A stretch of 64,000 nucleotides of DNA from JBBQXH01 sp963710975. GTDB taxonomy: Bacteria > Actinomycetota > Thermoleophilia > Gaiellales > Gaiellaceae. Both the position numbers and the translations under genes were made by a program. The stretch is taken from contig CAVQCG010000003.1 of assembly GCA_963710975.1 (NCBI GenBank), forward strand, positions 186,001 through 250,000. The letters are read 5' to 3'. Below, piece by piece: positions 38,975 through 49,192 of the stretch. The notes beneath the pieces were generated by a model. It was not told the DNA's origin and did no database searches. It was given only the letters and a program-made list of their open reading frames with translations. The number at the start of each line of letters is the position of its first letter. The stretch's first letter is position 1.

Positions 38975-40418
38975 GTGACCCTCGATCCCTCCCGTACGGT
39001 CGCCGAGCTTCGTGAGCTCCAGCAGCTGACCGGAGACGAGAACGGCGCCCAGCGGGTCTGCTGGACGGATACCTGGGCCGCGGCCCGCGCCTGGATGAGG
39101 GAGAAGCTGGCGGCGCTGCCGGTGGAGGTCGAGGTCGACGAGGCAGGGAACCAGTGGGGAACGCTTCGAGGAGAATCGGAGCGTGCCGTCCTGATCGGAG
39201 GCCACATCGACTCGGTGCCGAACGGCGGCTGGCTCGACGGCTGCCTCAACGTCGTCGGTGGGCTCGAGGTGCTCCGCCGGATCGCCGCAGACGGAACTCC
39301 CCCGGTCACAGTCCGTCTCGTCGATTGGGCCGACGAGGAGGGCGCGCGGTTCGGCCGTAGCCTGCTCGGGTCGAGCGCCGCGGCAGGCTCGATGCGGGAC
39401 CAGGCCGACCTGGCGGAACTGCGCGAGGCGGACGGTGTCGCACTCCCGGATGCGCTGGCGGCGCGCGGAGTGGATCTCGACAGGATGCTGGAAGCAAGGC
39501 GCCAACTCGAGAGCGCAGCCGCCTATCTCGAGCTGCACATCGAGCAGGGCCCGGTGCTCGAGTCGATGGGACTGCCCCTCGGAGCCGTTCTCGGGACCTT
39601 CGGCGTCGAGCGCCACCGCATCACCTTCCATGGGCAAGCCGCCCATGCCGGCTCGACCCCGATGGCCGAGCGACGGGACGCGCTGGCGGGTGCGGCGAAG
39701 CTCGAACTGGAGATCCGCGAGATCGCGAAGCGGACAGGTGGCGGCGCGGTCTGCACGATGGGAAGTGTCGTGACGAAGCCGGGGATCGTCACCTCGGTCG
39801 TCGAAGACGCCGTATGCCTTCTCGACCAACGCCATCTCGACGCCGGCACGCTCGCCACGATGCTCGCGGACGCCCGGGAGGCGAGCGAGCGGATTGCCAC
39901 CGAGGAGCAGATCGACGTCAGGTGGGAGCGAATCTGGGGATCGAGCCGATCCTCTTCGACGAGACGCTGATCGGCTTCTGCGAGAGGCCATCCGTCGAGA
40001 TCGCCGGGACGCGTCTCACCGGCTCCCGAGCGGCCCGCTGCACGATGCCGCCGAAGTCTCCCGTGCCGGAATCCCAACCGTGATGCTGTTCGTTCAGAGC
40101 CTCCGGGGTCTCTCACACACGAAGCTCGAGGACACGAAGCCCGAGCACCTCGAGCTCTGCGTCGGCGCGCTCGACCGTCTGGCGGAGAAGACGATCGCCT
40201 GGGTCGCTGCCGGCGGCGGAAGGGAGCGGCCGCTCAGGCCGCGTGCTCGAGCCGGCAGAAGCAGGAGGAGTCTGATCGGGCACGTCGGCGCGAGCGACGG
40301 CGAGGTCGAGGCGTTGCCTGATCATGTTCGCCTCGGCCGTCTTGCCGAGGCGCGTCAGGCACTCGTGGAAGCCGTGCAGGCTCCAGACGTTGTCGGGGTG
40401 CTGGCAGGCGCCGGCTGA
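38975..40418 (+). CDS. M20 family amidohydrolase (N-carbamoyl-L-amino acid hydrolase / allantoate amidohydrolase type; about two indels)
   Basis: A di-zinc peptidase-like amidase. LIGGHIDSVPNGGWLDGCLN carries the first His and Asp, VDWADEEGARFGRSLLGS the catalytic Glu pair, and YLELHIEQGPVLES the next His. RHRITFHGQAAHAGSTPM is the dimerisation domain. A frame change near 39940 gives GIEPILFDETLIGFCE, and another near 39985 gives RLPSGPLHDAAEVSRAGIPTVMLFVQSL with the last metal His, then SLRGLSHTKLEDTKPEHL. Similarity ends at about 40215; the rest to 40418 is antisense to the TPR gene and doubtful. Substrates would be ureido or carbamoyl amino acids, which fits the deacetylase and HyuAB neighbours loosely. 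Confidence 0.83.
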
Positions 40419-41915
40419 GCGTCGCGTCCAGGCCGAGGTCGGCCCGGTAGACGGCCTCTGCCTCCTCGACCTGGCCCTGCTCGAGCAGCAGCGCGCCGAG
40501 CGCGTGGCGGGTCGGCTGCATCCAGCCCCAGGGCTCGTCGTAGGGCAGGTTGTCGTCGAGCTCGACCGAGCGGCGCAGGTGCGCGAAGGCGGCGTCGAAG
40601 CGGCCCTGGCGGTACTCGATCTCGCCGTCCAGCATCGCGCCGGCGACCGCCAGGATGTCCAGGCAGGTGTTGTTGAACAGGTAGCGGGTGTCCGGCACGC
40701 GCGCGTGACGGCCTCGCGGAACAGGCGGCGCTGCTCGCTCGGCCGCGGCCAGGTCGCCGGTGGCCGCGTAGCGCGACGCCCTTGGCGTAGTGCAGCATGG
40801 CCGTGGTCACGCAGTAGAGCTCGCGGTGTCGTCCGGGAACGGCTCGGCCATGATCTCGCTGCCCACATGCCGAAGCGGATCAGCACGTGCATGCTGCATC
40901 GGCACGAAGCCCTCCAGCCAGTCGGCCATCGGCGGCACCTCGATCCGCAGCAGCTCCTCGGGCAGCGTCGCGTCCAGCTCGTCGGCGGCCTCCAGCGCCG
41001 GCTCCGGCTGGCCCAGGAACATCGCGCCGTAGATGCTTGAAGTGGTAGTCGTGGCAGCGGTAGAGCGGAGTAGAAGTTGATCGGCGCCCTCGCGCTCCAG
41101 GAACTTGCGGTCGGCCACGATCGCGCTGCCGGTTGCCGGTGACCACGTCGCGGTAGTTGCCGCAGAGCACGTCGATGTGGGTGGGCATGTGCACGAGGTG
41201 GCCGGCGTCGGGCACGAGGTCGCGCAGCTGGTCGGCGGCCCGCAGCGCCCGCTCCGGGATGCGGCGACATCTCCATCATGTGCACGTACATGTGCAGCAG
41301 GCCGGGGTGGGGCGCGATCGCCGCTCGAGCTCGGCCAGGCCGCGCTCGAGCACCGCCATCGCCTCGGCCGTGTCGGCGCCCTCGGCCGGCTCGCCGGTCT
41401 GCAGGTCCCAGAGCTGCCAGGGCGTGCGGTTCATCAGCGCCTCGGCGAACAGCGAGGCGACGTCGAGGTCGTCCGCGAAGCTCGGCGTAGACCGTCGCGC
41501 ATGGCGGCCGCGTAGTCGTCGTTCCAGGGTGCGCAGTCCTCGAGCGGGCGTGTCCGCGGGGAAGCGTGCTGGCAGCGCCCCGATCAGCGCCTGCTCGACC
41601 GGCGTGCCGGCGCCGGCCAGCGTCGGCGGCGCGGCGTGACGGCGCCGTGTGCGGTGGCCACGGCGTCGATCAGTCGCTGGCCGTCGAAGGCCTCCCAGTG
41701 CCTTGTTGTAGTTCGGGCCGATCGCGTAGGCGATGCCCCAGTGGGCCATGGCGCAGGCGGGGTCGGCCTCGATCGCCTGCTGGAAGCAGCGGACCGCCTC
41801 CTCGTGGTTGAACGCGTAGCACCAGACGAGGCCGCGGTCGAACCAGAGGCTGTGCGTCTGCGGAGGAGGTCGACACCGCTCGGCCGTGTCGCCCGAGGTC
41901 GTAGTAGTCAGCCAA
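40234..41915 (-). pseudogene. Tetratricopeptide-repeat protein, broken by many indels
   Basis: A cytoplasmic TPR protein of about 550 residues is recoverable only by switching frames roughly ten times. Recognisable pieces in order: DRGLVWCYAFNHEEAVRCFQ, ADPACAMAHWGIAYAIGPNYN, DLDVASLFAEALMNRTPWQLW, HLVHMPTHIDVLCGNYRDVV (metal-like His), SIYGAMFLGQPEPALEAADEL, RYLFNNTCLDILAVAGAMLDG and RFDAAFAHLRRSVELDDNLPY. TTG 41915, preceded by a GGAGGT site, fits MADYYDLGRHGRA. The stop is at 40234. The density of small errors, mostly in G/C runs, argues for poor sequence quality. Function unknown. Confidence 0.65.
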
Positions 41916-42243
41916 AGACCACCTCCAAGTCGCGGTCGAGTTGCCCGGGTTGCAAGCGTATCGTCACCGCTACGGCAGGAGCGCGGAGGTGGGATGAACG
42001 CGAGGCCGCGAGGCTCGCGAAGACTTCCAGTACGAGCACCTGGCCTCCTCCGGGAGTCGGGCGAGCCTATCCCGGTACCGGTTTGCCTCGCGCTCGAGAT
42101 GCGCCGGCCAGGTCGCCACGGCACGAGCGTACCCCCACACCGTTGCATGCGCCGACCGGTGGGGTATGCTTACGGCGAGCAGCAACTTCTGCTCTGCGCG
42201 CCTTCCTACCTCTGTTTCCCGGCGGCGCGCGGCCCTTGCACGC
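41916..42243. other. Divergent intergenic region between TPR and helicase genes
   Basis: The 328 nt contain no convincing gene. A minus-strand frame at 41970-42140 (VWGYARAVATWPAHLERE onward, about 56 codons) has a protein-like composition but no start context or known family. Possible promoter elements are TTGCAA at about 41951-41956 and TATCGT at about 41961-41966 on the plus strand, which are too close together to be one promoter. Confidence 0.3.
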
Positions 42244-44638
42244 ATGCAGGAACACGACACAGCACTCGACGTTGATGTCGGCCGAGGTCGACGGGCTCGT
42301 GTCTGCCGCCACCCGGGCGGAGAAATGGGCGGGAGAGCCCCTGCTCCGAGCCCGACGAGAATCCCGCCGAGGCTCTCGCAGTCGGCTCGGCGCGCCGCCG
42401 CGCGCTCGACGCGGCACTCGCCGAGATGGACGAGGGGCGTCGTACGCCGTCGCTCGACTGGAAGGTGAGTTTCGCGCCTGATGCTCGGCCTCGAGCGCGT
42501 TCTCAGCGAGGACAGCCCTCATCTCGCCTCGGGTACGGAGCTCCGGCGCCACCAGATCGACGCGCTCGCCGGGATGCTGACGGAGCTGATCTCCCACGAG
42601 GAACAGCCTGCCGAGCCGAACGGCAACGGGCGCCCGACAGCGATCTCGACGAGGACGAGGAGACGGAGGAGCGTCGAGGACGAGCTCGACGAGGAGGACG
42701 CAGAACATCCTGAGGACGACCCGGGTGCAGAGCGCCGCTATCCGGTTCCGCCACCCGACTGCGTCGGGCAAGACGATCGCGGCCGGCGGGCTTCGTGGAG
42801 GCCGCCCGAACGATGGGAGTTCTGATCCTGACCCACCGGCGGCTGCTCGTGAACCAGTTCACGAGCGACCTGACGACCGAGGGCTATGGCCCGCGCTTCG
42901 CGGGAGCGGTGCTCCAGGGAACGGATCCGCTGCGCGGGAACCCGATCACGATCCAGACGTACGCCTGGTTCGCCCGGCACGTCGCGTCGCTCAGCCGCAC
43001 GGCCTATCAGCTCGTCATCTGCGACGAGGCGCACACGGCCCTCGGCGAGAAGACGAGCGCGGCAATTCGCAGCTTCCCGGAGCCGATCTACATCGGGATG
43101 ACGGCGACCGAGCAGCTGATCGCCAAGCAGGTCTCGGACGTCTTCCCGGCCTCGGTCGACGATCTTCCGCTCGGCGATGCCGCCCGCCGCGGCCTCATCG
43201 CCCCGCTGCGCTGCCTTCGCGTCCCGCCGGCGGCCGCGATCTCGACGGTTCCGATCGTCGGCGGCGACTACGACCAGGAGCGCGCTGGCCAAGGTCCTCG
43301 ACCACGAGCTGATCAACCAGGCGGCGGCCAGCCTGTATCGCGACCGCTTCGACGCGACGCCGGGGATCGTCTACGCCGCCGGCGTCGACCACGCCTACAA
43401 CCTCGCGCGCGAGTTCCGGGCCGCCGGGATCAAGGCAGAGGCCGTCAGCGGCCGTACGCCTCCGCTCAGGCTCGCCGAGACGCTCGCGGCCTACGAGCGG
43501 GGCGAGATCAACGTGCTCATCAACGCCCAGCTCCTCGCCGAGGGTTGGAACTCGCCGCGGGCGACCGTCTGCATGCATCTGGCGCCGACCGCGAGCCGTC
43601 GCGTCTACCAGCAACGGATCGGGCGGATCATGCGGATCCATCCGCGCAAGGAGGCGGGGATCGTCGTCGACTTCGTCGATCCGGCGGCGACGCACAACGA
43701 CCGCACGATCACGCTCCACACCCTGCTCGACTCCGACTTCTACCGTCCGGGCGCGCGCGTCACGCCCGCGCCGCGACGGCGGATGCAGCGGCGGGCTCGG
43801 CGCAAGCTCTCGCCGGCGTCGTGGCTCGTGCCGGTGACGCCCGATCCGCGCCGGCGCCTGGCGGTGATCGCGCGCGAATGGCAGCGCGTCGACCCGTCGC
43901 GCCTCGCCGACGACGAGCAGGAGCTCTGGGCGCGCATCGCCGGCCGCCAGCTCCGCTTCGACGAGCGCCAGCAGTTCGCCGAGAAGCTCGCACGGGCGGG
44001 CCGGGAATGCCGCGAGATGTTCCTCGATGAGCTGCGCCGCGGAGAACCCGAACCGCCGGCTGCGCGCTCCAGGCGCTCGGGGACCGCGTGGCAACGTCCG
44101 TCGACCGCGCGAACTTCGACGACCTCGTCACGATCGTGATCTCCTCTCCGACCTGGGAAAAGGACCGTGTGCAGGGCGTCCGCGATCCTGCTGCGCGCGA
44201 TCGCCAACGGCAAGGTCGGAGGCGCCGGAGGACATCATCGCCCGGTGGACGTGGAAGCTCGCCGAGCCACGCGCAAGCTCCAGGATCGACGCGCCGAGCG
44301 CCGAGCTGCCGGATGCGAAGCGCCTTCTCGGGGCCTTGACGAATTCACGCGGGCACCGCCACGAGGAGAACGCGGCGCGGCTCGTCAACGTCGCGCTGGA
44401 GCAGACGCCGCAGGTCGCAGCGGCGCTGCTCGCGTCGGCCGAGGGATACACGCCGACCGCGCAGCAGCTGATCGAGAGGGCGCGGGCGCGGGTTGGGACG
44501 ATCGAGCAGGTCGCGGACGCGCTCGCTGACAATCTGCCGGCGCCGAAGAACCAGGCCGGCAAGTCGCGCCGCCGCCGCCGCCGCAAGAAGCGCGACGGCA
44601 CGACCGCAGAGCGCACCCCCTGCAACTCAAAACGGTGA
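42244..44638 (+). CDS. DEAD/DEAH-box helicase (superfamily 2; at least four indels)
   Basis: The pieces read EVDGLVSAATRAEKWAGEPLL and DALAEMDEGRRTPSLDWKVSF-like N-terminal sequence, then LASGTELRRHQIDALAGML (Q-motif-like). Motif I TASGKTIAA is disturbed at about 42755-42800. Motif II is VICDEAHTALG and motif III is IGMTATEQ. After a change near 43285 come GIVYAAGVDHAYNLAREFRAA, INAQLLAEGWNSPRATVCMHL and motif VI RVYQQRIGRIMR. The C-terminus (frame change near 44080 and again near 44220) ends in a Lys/Arg-rich tail. This is a roughly 790-residue ATP-dependent nucleic-acid translocase. The exact start is uncertain. Confidence 0.78.
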
Positions 44639-44742
44639 ACCGCCCGCCGACCCGTCGCCAGGTCGCCCAGCCGTCGCCGTGACGGAATCCACCCTGGCCG
44701 CGGGCGAGCGCCGTTCCGGCGCCCGGCGAGTAACCTAGCCCT

Positions 44743-45595
44743 TCAGTCCGACTCCTCTTCTTCTTCCCGGCGGCGCGCCTCGTGCTCGCGGAGGAAGCGG
44801 GTGAGCTCGGCTGCAAGCGTGTCTCCCGAGGGCAGATCCGCCTCGGCTTCGAGCTGGTCGGTGCGCCGCTCGAGCTCGCGCACGTAGGCCTCGGTTTCCT
44901 CGTCGGAGGCAACCGCCTCGCTCACCTGACGCTCGTACGACATCGCCCGCACGCTCGAGCTCCTCGAGGTCGAGCTCGGCACCGATCAGTTCGCCGAGCC
45001 GGTTGCAGAGGGACGTCGCGGCGCGGGGGCTTGGTGCGAGCGATGCGTAGTGTGGCACGGCAGCCCAGAGGCTGGCGGACGGGATCGACTGCCTCGCGGC
45101 ACGCGTCGTGGAGCACCCCGACGATGCCGGTCGGCCCCTCATAGCGCGAGGTCGCGAGGCCGAGCTCCTCGACAAGCGCCGGATCGGTGGCCGCGCCCGT
45201 CACCGGGCTCGGGCGCGTGTGGGGGACGTCTGCGAGCAGCGCGCCGAGCGTGATGAGGAGCTCGACACCGAGCTCCCGGGCCAGGCCGATGATCTCGCCC
45301 GTGAATGTTCGCCAACGCGTATTCGGCTCGATTCCGAGCACGAGCACCGCGTCGCGCTCGGCTCGGGTCGGACCGGCCGGGATCGTCGCACGCGTAGAAG
45401 GTGTTCTCCGGCCAGTCGATCCGGCGCGTCTGCCCGCCCTCGAGCGACACGAGCGGCCGGACCGCCTGGAAGTCGAAGAACTCCTCCGGGTCGATGTCGG
45501 CGAACTTCGTCGCATCCCACGATTGGCGCGAGGAAGCTCGCCGCGAGTGACGCACCCTGCGCGCCGTCGTTCCAGCCGCGAAAGGCCGCGATCAT
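44743..45595 (-). CDS. PAC2 family protein (several frameshifts)
   Basis: PAC2 proteins resemble proteasome assembly chaperones and are widespread in actinobacteria. Conserved pieces: MIAAFRGWNDGAQGASLAASFL at the start, DIDPEEFFDFQAVRPLVSLEGG, RIDWPENTFYA, VLVLGIEPNTRWRTFTGEIIGLA, ELLITLGALLADVPHTRP, then SLWAAVPHYASLAPSPRAATSLCNRLGEL and an acidic coiled-coil C-terminus EAYVRELERRTDQLEAE. They are read in three frames with changes near 45520, 45375, 45075 and 44950. The start is ATG 45595 and the stop 44743. The molecular role in bacteria is not established. Confidence 0.75.
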
Positions 45596-45673
45596 GACGG
45601 GCCGACGAAGCGTCGGGCGGCTCTCGATTCGAAGGTGCTCGCCGATCCGCGGAGTGTACTCGCGGGGCCTCCC

Positions 45674-45791
45674 GGGGATACGCCGGCTTTCGCCGGCTGG
45701 GCTTCGCGGCCTGTTCGGCCGCTGCGCGTCGCTTCGCTCCTTGCGGCGCGGGGGATACGCCGGCTTTCGCCGGCTCGGGCTTCGCGGCCTG
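45674..45791. repeat. Tandem intergenic hairpin repeat, family B
   Basis: Two copies of a ~40-nt unit (45674-45713 and 45751-45791) begin GGGGATACGCCGGC and contain the inverted repeat GCCGGC-TTTC-GCCGGC. They are separated by 37 nt that include GCTGCGCGTCGCTTCGCTCC (45721-45740). A further GCCGGC hairpin at about 45817-45832 directly follows the ctaA stop. The same 20-mer recurs at 47943-47962. Confidence 0.55.
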
Positions 45792-45835
45792 GGCGCCTGT
45801 CGGCGCGCCCGCTGCGCGCCGGCTTCGCCGGCTTG

Positions 45836-46772
45836 CTACGGGAGCGCAGAGATGGCTTCGGTACCGCGTGCAGTTCGCCTCGTCAGGCCTGCGGCCCAGA
45901 CGACCCGCACGGTCAGCGCGACCAGAGCGGCCCAGATCGTCGCTGCGAGCGCCACGTGGGCGAGCACGACCTGCCAGGGAAGCTGGTTCCGCCACTGGTA
46001 CTCGCCGATCCCCATCTGGACGAGCAGCAGGACGAGAGCGCCACAGGCGAGCTGGAGCTCCGGTCGCGCGGACCGTCGAAACCACACCAGGGCGATGACG
46101 AGAAGCAGGAATCCGACACCGAAGATCGCGCTGGCACGGACATGGATGTACACGGCGTCCTCGAGGTTGCCGAGACGGCGTATGTCCGCTCCACCCGAGT
46201 GCGGGCCGGCTGCCGTGACGAAGGTCCCGGTGACGAGAAGGGCAACGCCGACGGGCAGCAACGCGAGCGATAGCCAGCCGAGCGGGCGCGGCACGGCGGA
46301 ACGCGGGCGGCCCGTCTCGAAACTGCGGGCCTCGATCGCAACGAGCACGGCGAGCCCGAGGGTCAGCAGCGCAAGAAAGAAGTGGCTCATGACGGCCAGA
46401 GGATGGAGATCCAGGATGACCGTGACGCCGCCCAACGGAATCTGCGCGACCGTGCCCAGCGCAACGGCTCCAGCTGTCCAGGAAATCCAGCGCGGGAGGC
46501 CCTCGACCCGCCGCGACGGCGATCCACGTCAGGATCGCGATGACGATCGCGACCAGTGCCACCATCCGGTTGCCGAACTCCACGAATGCGTGGAAGCCCT
46601 TCTCCGGGAACGGCGTGTCTCCACACCTCGGCCAGTTGTCGCATCCGAGGCCGGAGGCAGTCAGCCGCACGACGGCGCCCGTCACCACCACGATCAGCAA
46701 GGCTGCAACCGAAATCGTCGCGATACGCCGAAAGCCGAGCGGTGAGATCCGGCTCCGGGCCCGGGCGAGCAT
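45836..46772 (-). CDS. ctaA: Heme A synthase (CtaA/COX15 family; one frameshift)
   Basis: This membrane enzyme oxidises heme O to heme A for cytochrome c oxidase. It begins MLARARSRISPLGFRRIATI with a first helix ending VVRLTASGLGCDNWPRCG, the conserved CxxxxxC loop. FHAFVEFGNRMVALVAI contains the first heme-binding His-Glu-Phe-Asn region. A frame change near 46505 gives RWISWTAGAVALGTVAQIPLGG, then ILDLHPLAVMSHFFLALL with the His, and later DAVYIHVRASAIFGVGF and LPWQVVLAHVALAATIWAAL with two more His. Eight helices of about 310 residues match the family. Confidence 0.88.
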
Positions 46773-46812
46773 CACTTCAAGTCTAGGCGCCCGTCGCGCC
46801 TCAGCGCCGCGT

Positions 46813-47841
46813 TCAGGCGACGCCGACGCCGGCGCCCTCGGTGACCGTACCGATGCGGGCAAGGAAGAGGCCTCGAGAGCGGAACTCCGCCTCGACGACC
46901 ACCGCGTGCTCGGCCGGAAGGGAGAAGAGAAGTCCTCCGGCCGTCTGAGGATCGAACCCGAGCAGATCGATGTCGGCAGGGATTCCCTCGGCATCGACCC
47001 GGCCGGCAGCGAACTCGCGGTTTCGCGGATCTCCTCCGGTGACGATCCCGGCAGCCGCCGCCTCGAGGGCGCCGGGGAGCGCGGGCAGGCTCCCGGCGTC
47101 GATGTGCAGGGCGACACCGCTTCGTTCGGCGACCTCGAGGGCGTGGCCGAAGAGGCCAAAACCCGTGACGTCCGTGACGGCGTGGGGCACACGAGCGTGC
47201 AGGGCATCGGCGGCAGCCGCGTTGAGCGTGCTCATCTGCCGCACGGCTGTTCCGAGCTCGTCAGAACCGAGAACGCCCTTCTTCACGCCCGCGAGCACGA
47301 GCCCCGTACCGAGGGGCTTTGTGAGGAAGAGCGCGTCCCCCGGCCTCGCGTCGTTCTTGCGCCAGATGCCCGACGGCGACACCGTTCCGACCACGGCAAG
47401 GCCATACTTTGGCTCGTTGTCCCGGATCGTGTGCCCGCCGGCCAGCAGCGCGCCGGCCTCGCGTACCTTGCGGTCGGCTGCCGCCAGGATGGCAGCGACG
47501 TCCTCACCGGCGAGCTCCTCCGGGAAGGCGGCGACAGAGAGAGCGAGAAGCGGCGTTCCGCCCATCGCGAACACGTCGTTCAGGGCATTCGTCGCAGCGA
47601 TCGCCCCGAAGTCCCCGGGGTCGTCTACGAGGGGCGGAAAGAAGTCGACGGTGAAGATCAACGCGCGCTCGTCATCGAGCTTGTAGACCGCCGCGTCGTC
47701 CGCCGGGGCGAGCCCGACGAGGAGGTTCGCCGACTCGGCCGGGACGAACCCTGCGAGCAGCTCCTCGAGCTTGGCTGCCGAGTACTTCGCGGCACAGCCA
47801 CCGGCAATTGCGAGATCTGTCAACCGCACCCGTCCTTCCAT
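46813..47841 (-). CDS. selD: Selenide, water dikinase (selenophosphate synthetase)
   Basis: SelD makes selenophosphate from selenide and ATP, for selenocysteine, selenouridine or selenium-labile cofactors. The product has 342 residues from ATG 47841. The active-site loop near the N-terminus is AGGCAAKYSA, with Cys in place of the Sec found in some organisms. ADDAAVYKLDDERALIFTVDFFPP and GAIAATNALNDVFAMGGTP are the ATP/metal sites, followed by VTDVTGFGLFGHALE and DPQTAGGLLFSLP. No selA, selB, tRNA-Sec or selU gene is in the window. Confidence 0.92.
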   Translation of the reverse strand: MEGRVRLTDLAIAGGCAAKYSAAKLEELLAGFVPAESANLLVGLAPADDAAVYKLDDERALIFTVDFFPPLVDDPGDFGAIAATNALNDVFAMGGTPLLALSVAAFPEELAGEDVAAILAAADRKVREAGALLAGGHTIRDNEPKYGLAVVGTVSPSGIWRKNDARPGDALFLTKPLGTGLVLAGVKKGVLGSDELGTAVRQMSTLNAAAADALHARVPHAVTDVTGFGLFGHALEVAERSGVALHIDAGSLPALPGALEAAAAGIVTGGDPRNREFAAGRVDAEGIPADIDLLGFDPQTAGGLLFSLPAEHAVVVEAEFRSRGLFLARIGTVTEGAGVGVA

Positions 47842-47940
47842 CAACTGGAGCCTACCGAGGTGGCCCACCTCTGATCCCCGTGCGCGGCTAGACGTCGCTT
47901 CGTTACGTGCTCTGCTGGGCCTCGCGGCCGGCTTCGCGGT

Positions 47941-48000
47941 CCGCTGCGCGTCGCTTCGCTCCGGTGCGGCCGCTGCAAGGCTCGCCTATCGGCGAGCCTT
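47941..48000. repeat. Intergenic repeat (family B) with terminal hairpin
   Basis: It shares the 20-mer GCTGCGCGTCGCTTCGCTCC (47943-47962) with the repeat at 45721-45740. It ends in the perfect hairpin AAGGCTCGCC-TATC-GGCGAGCCTT (47977-48000), two bases beyond the stop of the lipoprotein gene. The position suits a transcription terminator, although no T-run follows on the minus strand. Confidence 0.55.
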
Positions 48001-48002
48001 GC

Positions 48003-48959
48003 CTACCGTAGGTGGTCGCGCACGGACTGCTCGAGCTCGCCGACAGTGACGAGACCCTCGAACCTGTCGCGGATCGTCCCCGAGCCGTCGACCACGAACG
48101 TCCACGGCTCGGTCGGTAGTCCCCATTCCTTCACCCAGCGGTTGAACCCCTGGCTAGGCTCGTTGTTCTGGTAGATCTCGACATGGATGAAGCGGATTCC
48201 GCTGTTCGGGAACCGGCTGCGCACCTCGTCGACGACGTCCACAACGGGGCCGCACACGCGGCTCGCGCAGAACTGTGGCGTCGCGAACGTGACCACGAAC
48301 GGTGCCTTCGCGCGCAGGGCACCTGCGATCGACGACCGAAGCAATTCGACATCGGGCGGCCGGGCCGTCGTGATGCGGTCGGGGAACTCGTTTTCGACCG
48401 TCGGGTTCTCCGAGGGGATCGCTTGCGCGCCGACGGCCGGGGCCTTCGATTCCTGGGCAACCTCGATCTGGGCAACTCCCTGAATATCTGCACCCTCCGG
48501 TGAGACGAGGATGGAGTACTGCCCGGGCTCCGGAAGCTCGAGGTGCGTCACCCAGACGCTCTGGCTCTCGAGCTCCTGGCCCTGTGCCTCCGTAACCCCG
48601 ACCGGGAGATTCTCGGCGACCGCCTTCGTTGTCGGAACGGCGTCCAGACCTCCTCTTGCGACCAGGACCTCGGCGCGCTTGGCATCGACGACGTCACCGT
48701 TTCCCTTCACGAGGAGGAACGTCACTCGGTTGTCGCCAACTGCGAAGTCGGCCGTTCCCATCACGAGCGCACTGTCCTCGGCAGGATCCTGCTGGAGGAG
48801 CGAGAGAATGGATCCTGCTGGCGCGCTCGCATCCCCCGTGGCCGTCTGGCTGACGGTCTCGATCTGTGCCGCCGCGGAATTCTCATCGCTCGCCCCACAT
48901 CCGGCGGTCGCGAGGAGGCAAGCGGCCGCAAGGGCTCCTGAGATCACGACGAGGCGCAC
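48003..48959 (-). CDS. Lipoprotein with C-terminal thioredoxin-like domain
   Basis: The product has 318 residues. A lipobox (LLATAGC, Cys at residue 21) marks it as a membrane-anchored extracytoplasmic protein. The first half is a beta-rich domain with VWVTHLELPEPGQYSILVSPE. The second half has a thioredoxin-like fold: PFVVTFATPQFCASRVCGPVVDVV, where a Cys-x4-Cys pair replaces the usual CxxC, and then FVVDGSGTIRDRFEGLVTVGELE. The arrangement resembles SCO1-like or DsbE-like proteins, so it may serve copper/heme or redox maturation near ctaA. GTG 48959 start. Confidence 0.75.
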   Translation of the reverse strand: MRLVVISGALAAACLLATAGCGASDENSAAAQIETVSQTATGDASAPAGSILSLLQQDPAEDSALVMGTADFAVGDNRVTFLLVKGNGDVVDAKRAEVLVARGGLDAVPTTKAVAENLPVGVTEAQGQELESQSVWVTHLELPEPGQYSILVSPEGADIQGVAQIEVAQESKAPAVGAQAIPSENPTVENEFPDRITTARPPDVELLRSSIAGALRAKAPFVVTFATPQFCASRVCGPVVDVVDEVRSRFPNSGIRFIHVEIYQNNEPSQGFNRWVKEWGLPTEPWTFVVDGSGTIRDRFEGLVTVGELEQSVRDHLR

Positions 48960-49017
48960 TCAGCGCGAGTGTAGCCAGGGCCTCCCCGCGGGCAGCGGGT
49001 CAGGATGAGGCGCGAGC

Positions 49018-49143
49018 CTAGAGTTGGACGAGGATCAAGCAGATCGCAGCGATCCAGGCAGCGACAAGCGCCCCGACGAGTAGCCCCAGAGGTCGGAGCG
49101 AGGGGCGACCCTCGGTTTGCGAGGTGGCAGTGCGTGTCTCCAT
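49018..49143 (-). CDS. 41-residue single-TM small protein in the HTH-TPR locus
   Basis: Translated from ATG 49143. A polar N-terminal third (METRTATSQTEGRPSLR) is followed by one membrane helix (GLLVGALVAAWIAAICLILV). No clear ribosome site is seen. It follows the 28-residue peptide gene by 49 nt on the same strand. It could be an accessory or immunity-like membrane protein, but nothing shows its function. Confidence 0.4.
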   Translation of the reverse strand: METRTATSQTEGRPSLRPLGLLVGALVAAWIAAICLILVQL

Positions 49144-49192
49144 GCGCTGCCGAGTTTCGCCGGTCGAGCCGGCGTTCCTTCTCGCGGAAGAT

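Noticed and set aside
41970..42140. Small minus-strand ORF before the TPR gene
   Set aside because: Its composition is protein-like but there is no ribosome site, no known family and no support in the surrounding frames; noted only within the intergenic entry.
44922..47207. A 761-codon minus-strand open frame
   Set aside because: It is a chance frame running through PAC2, the repeat region, ctaA and the end of selD; only short parts match real proteins.
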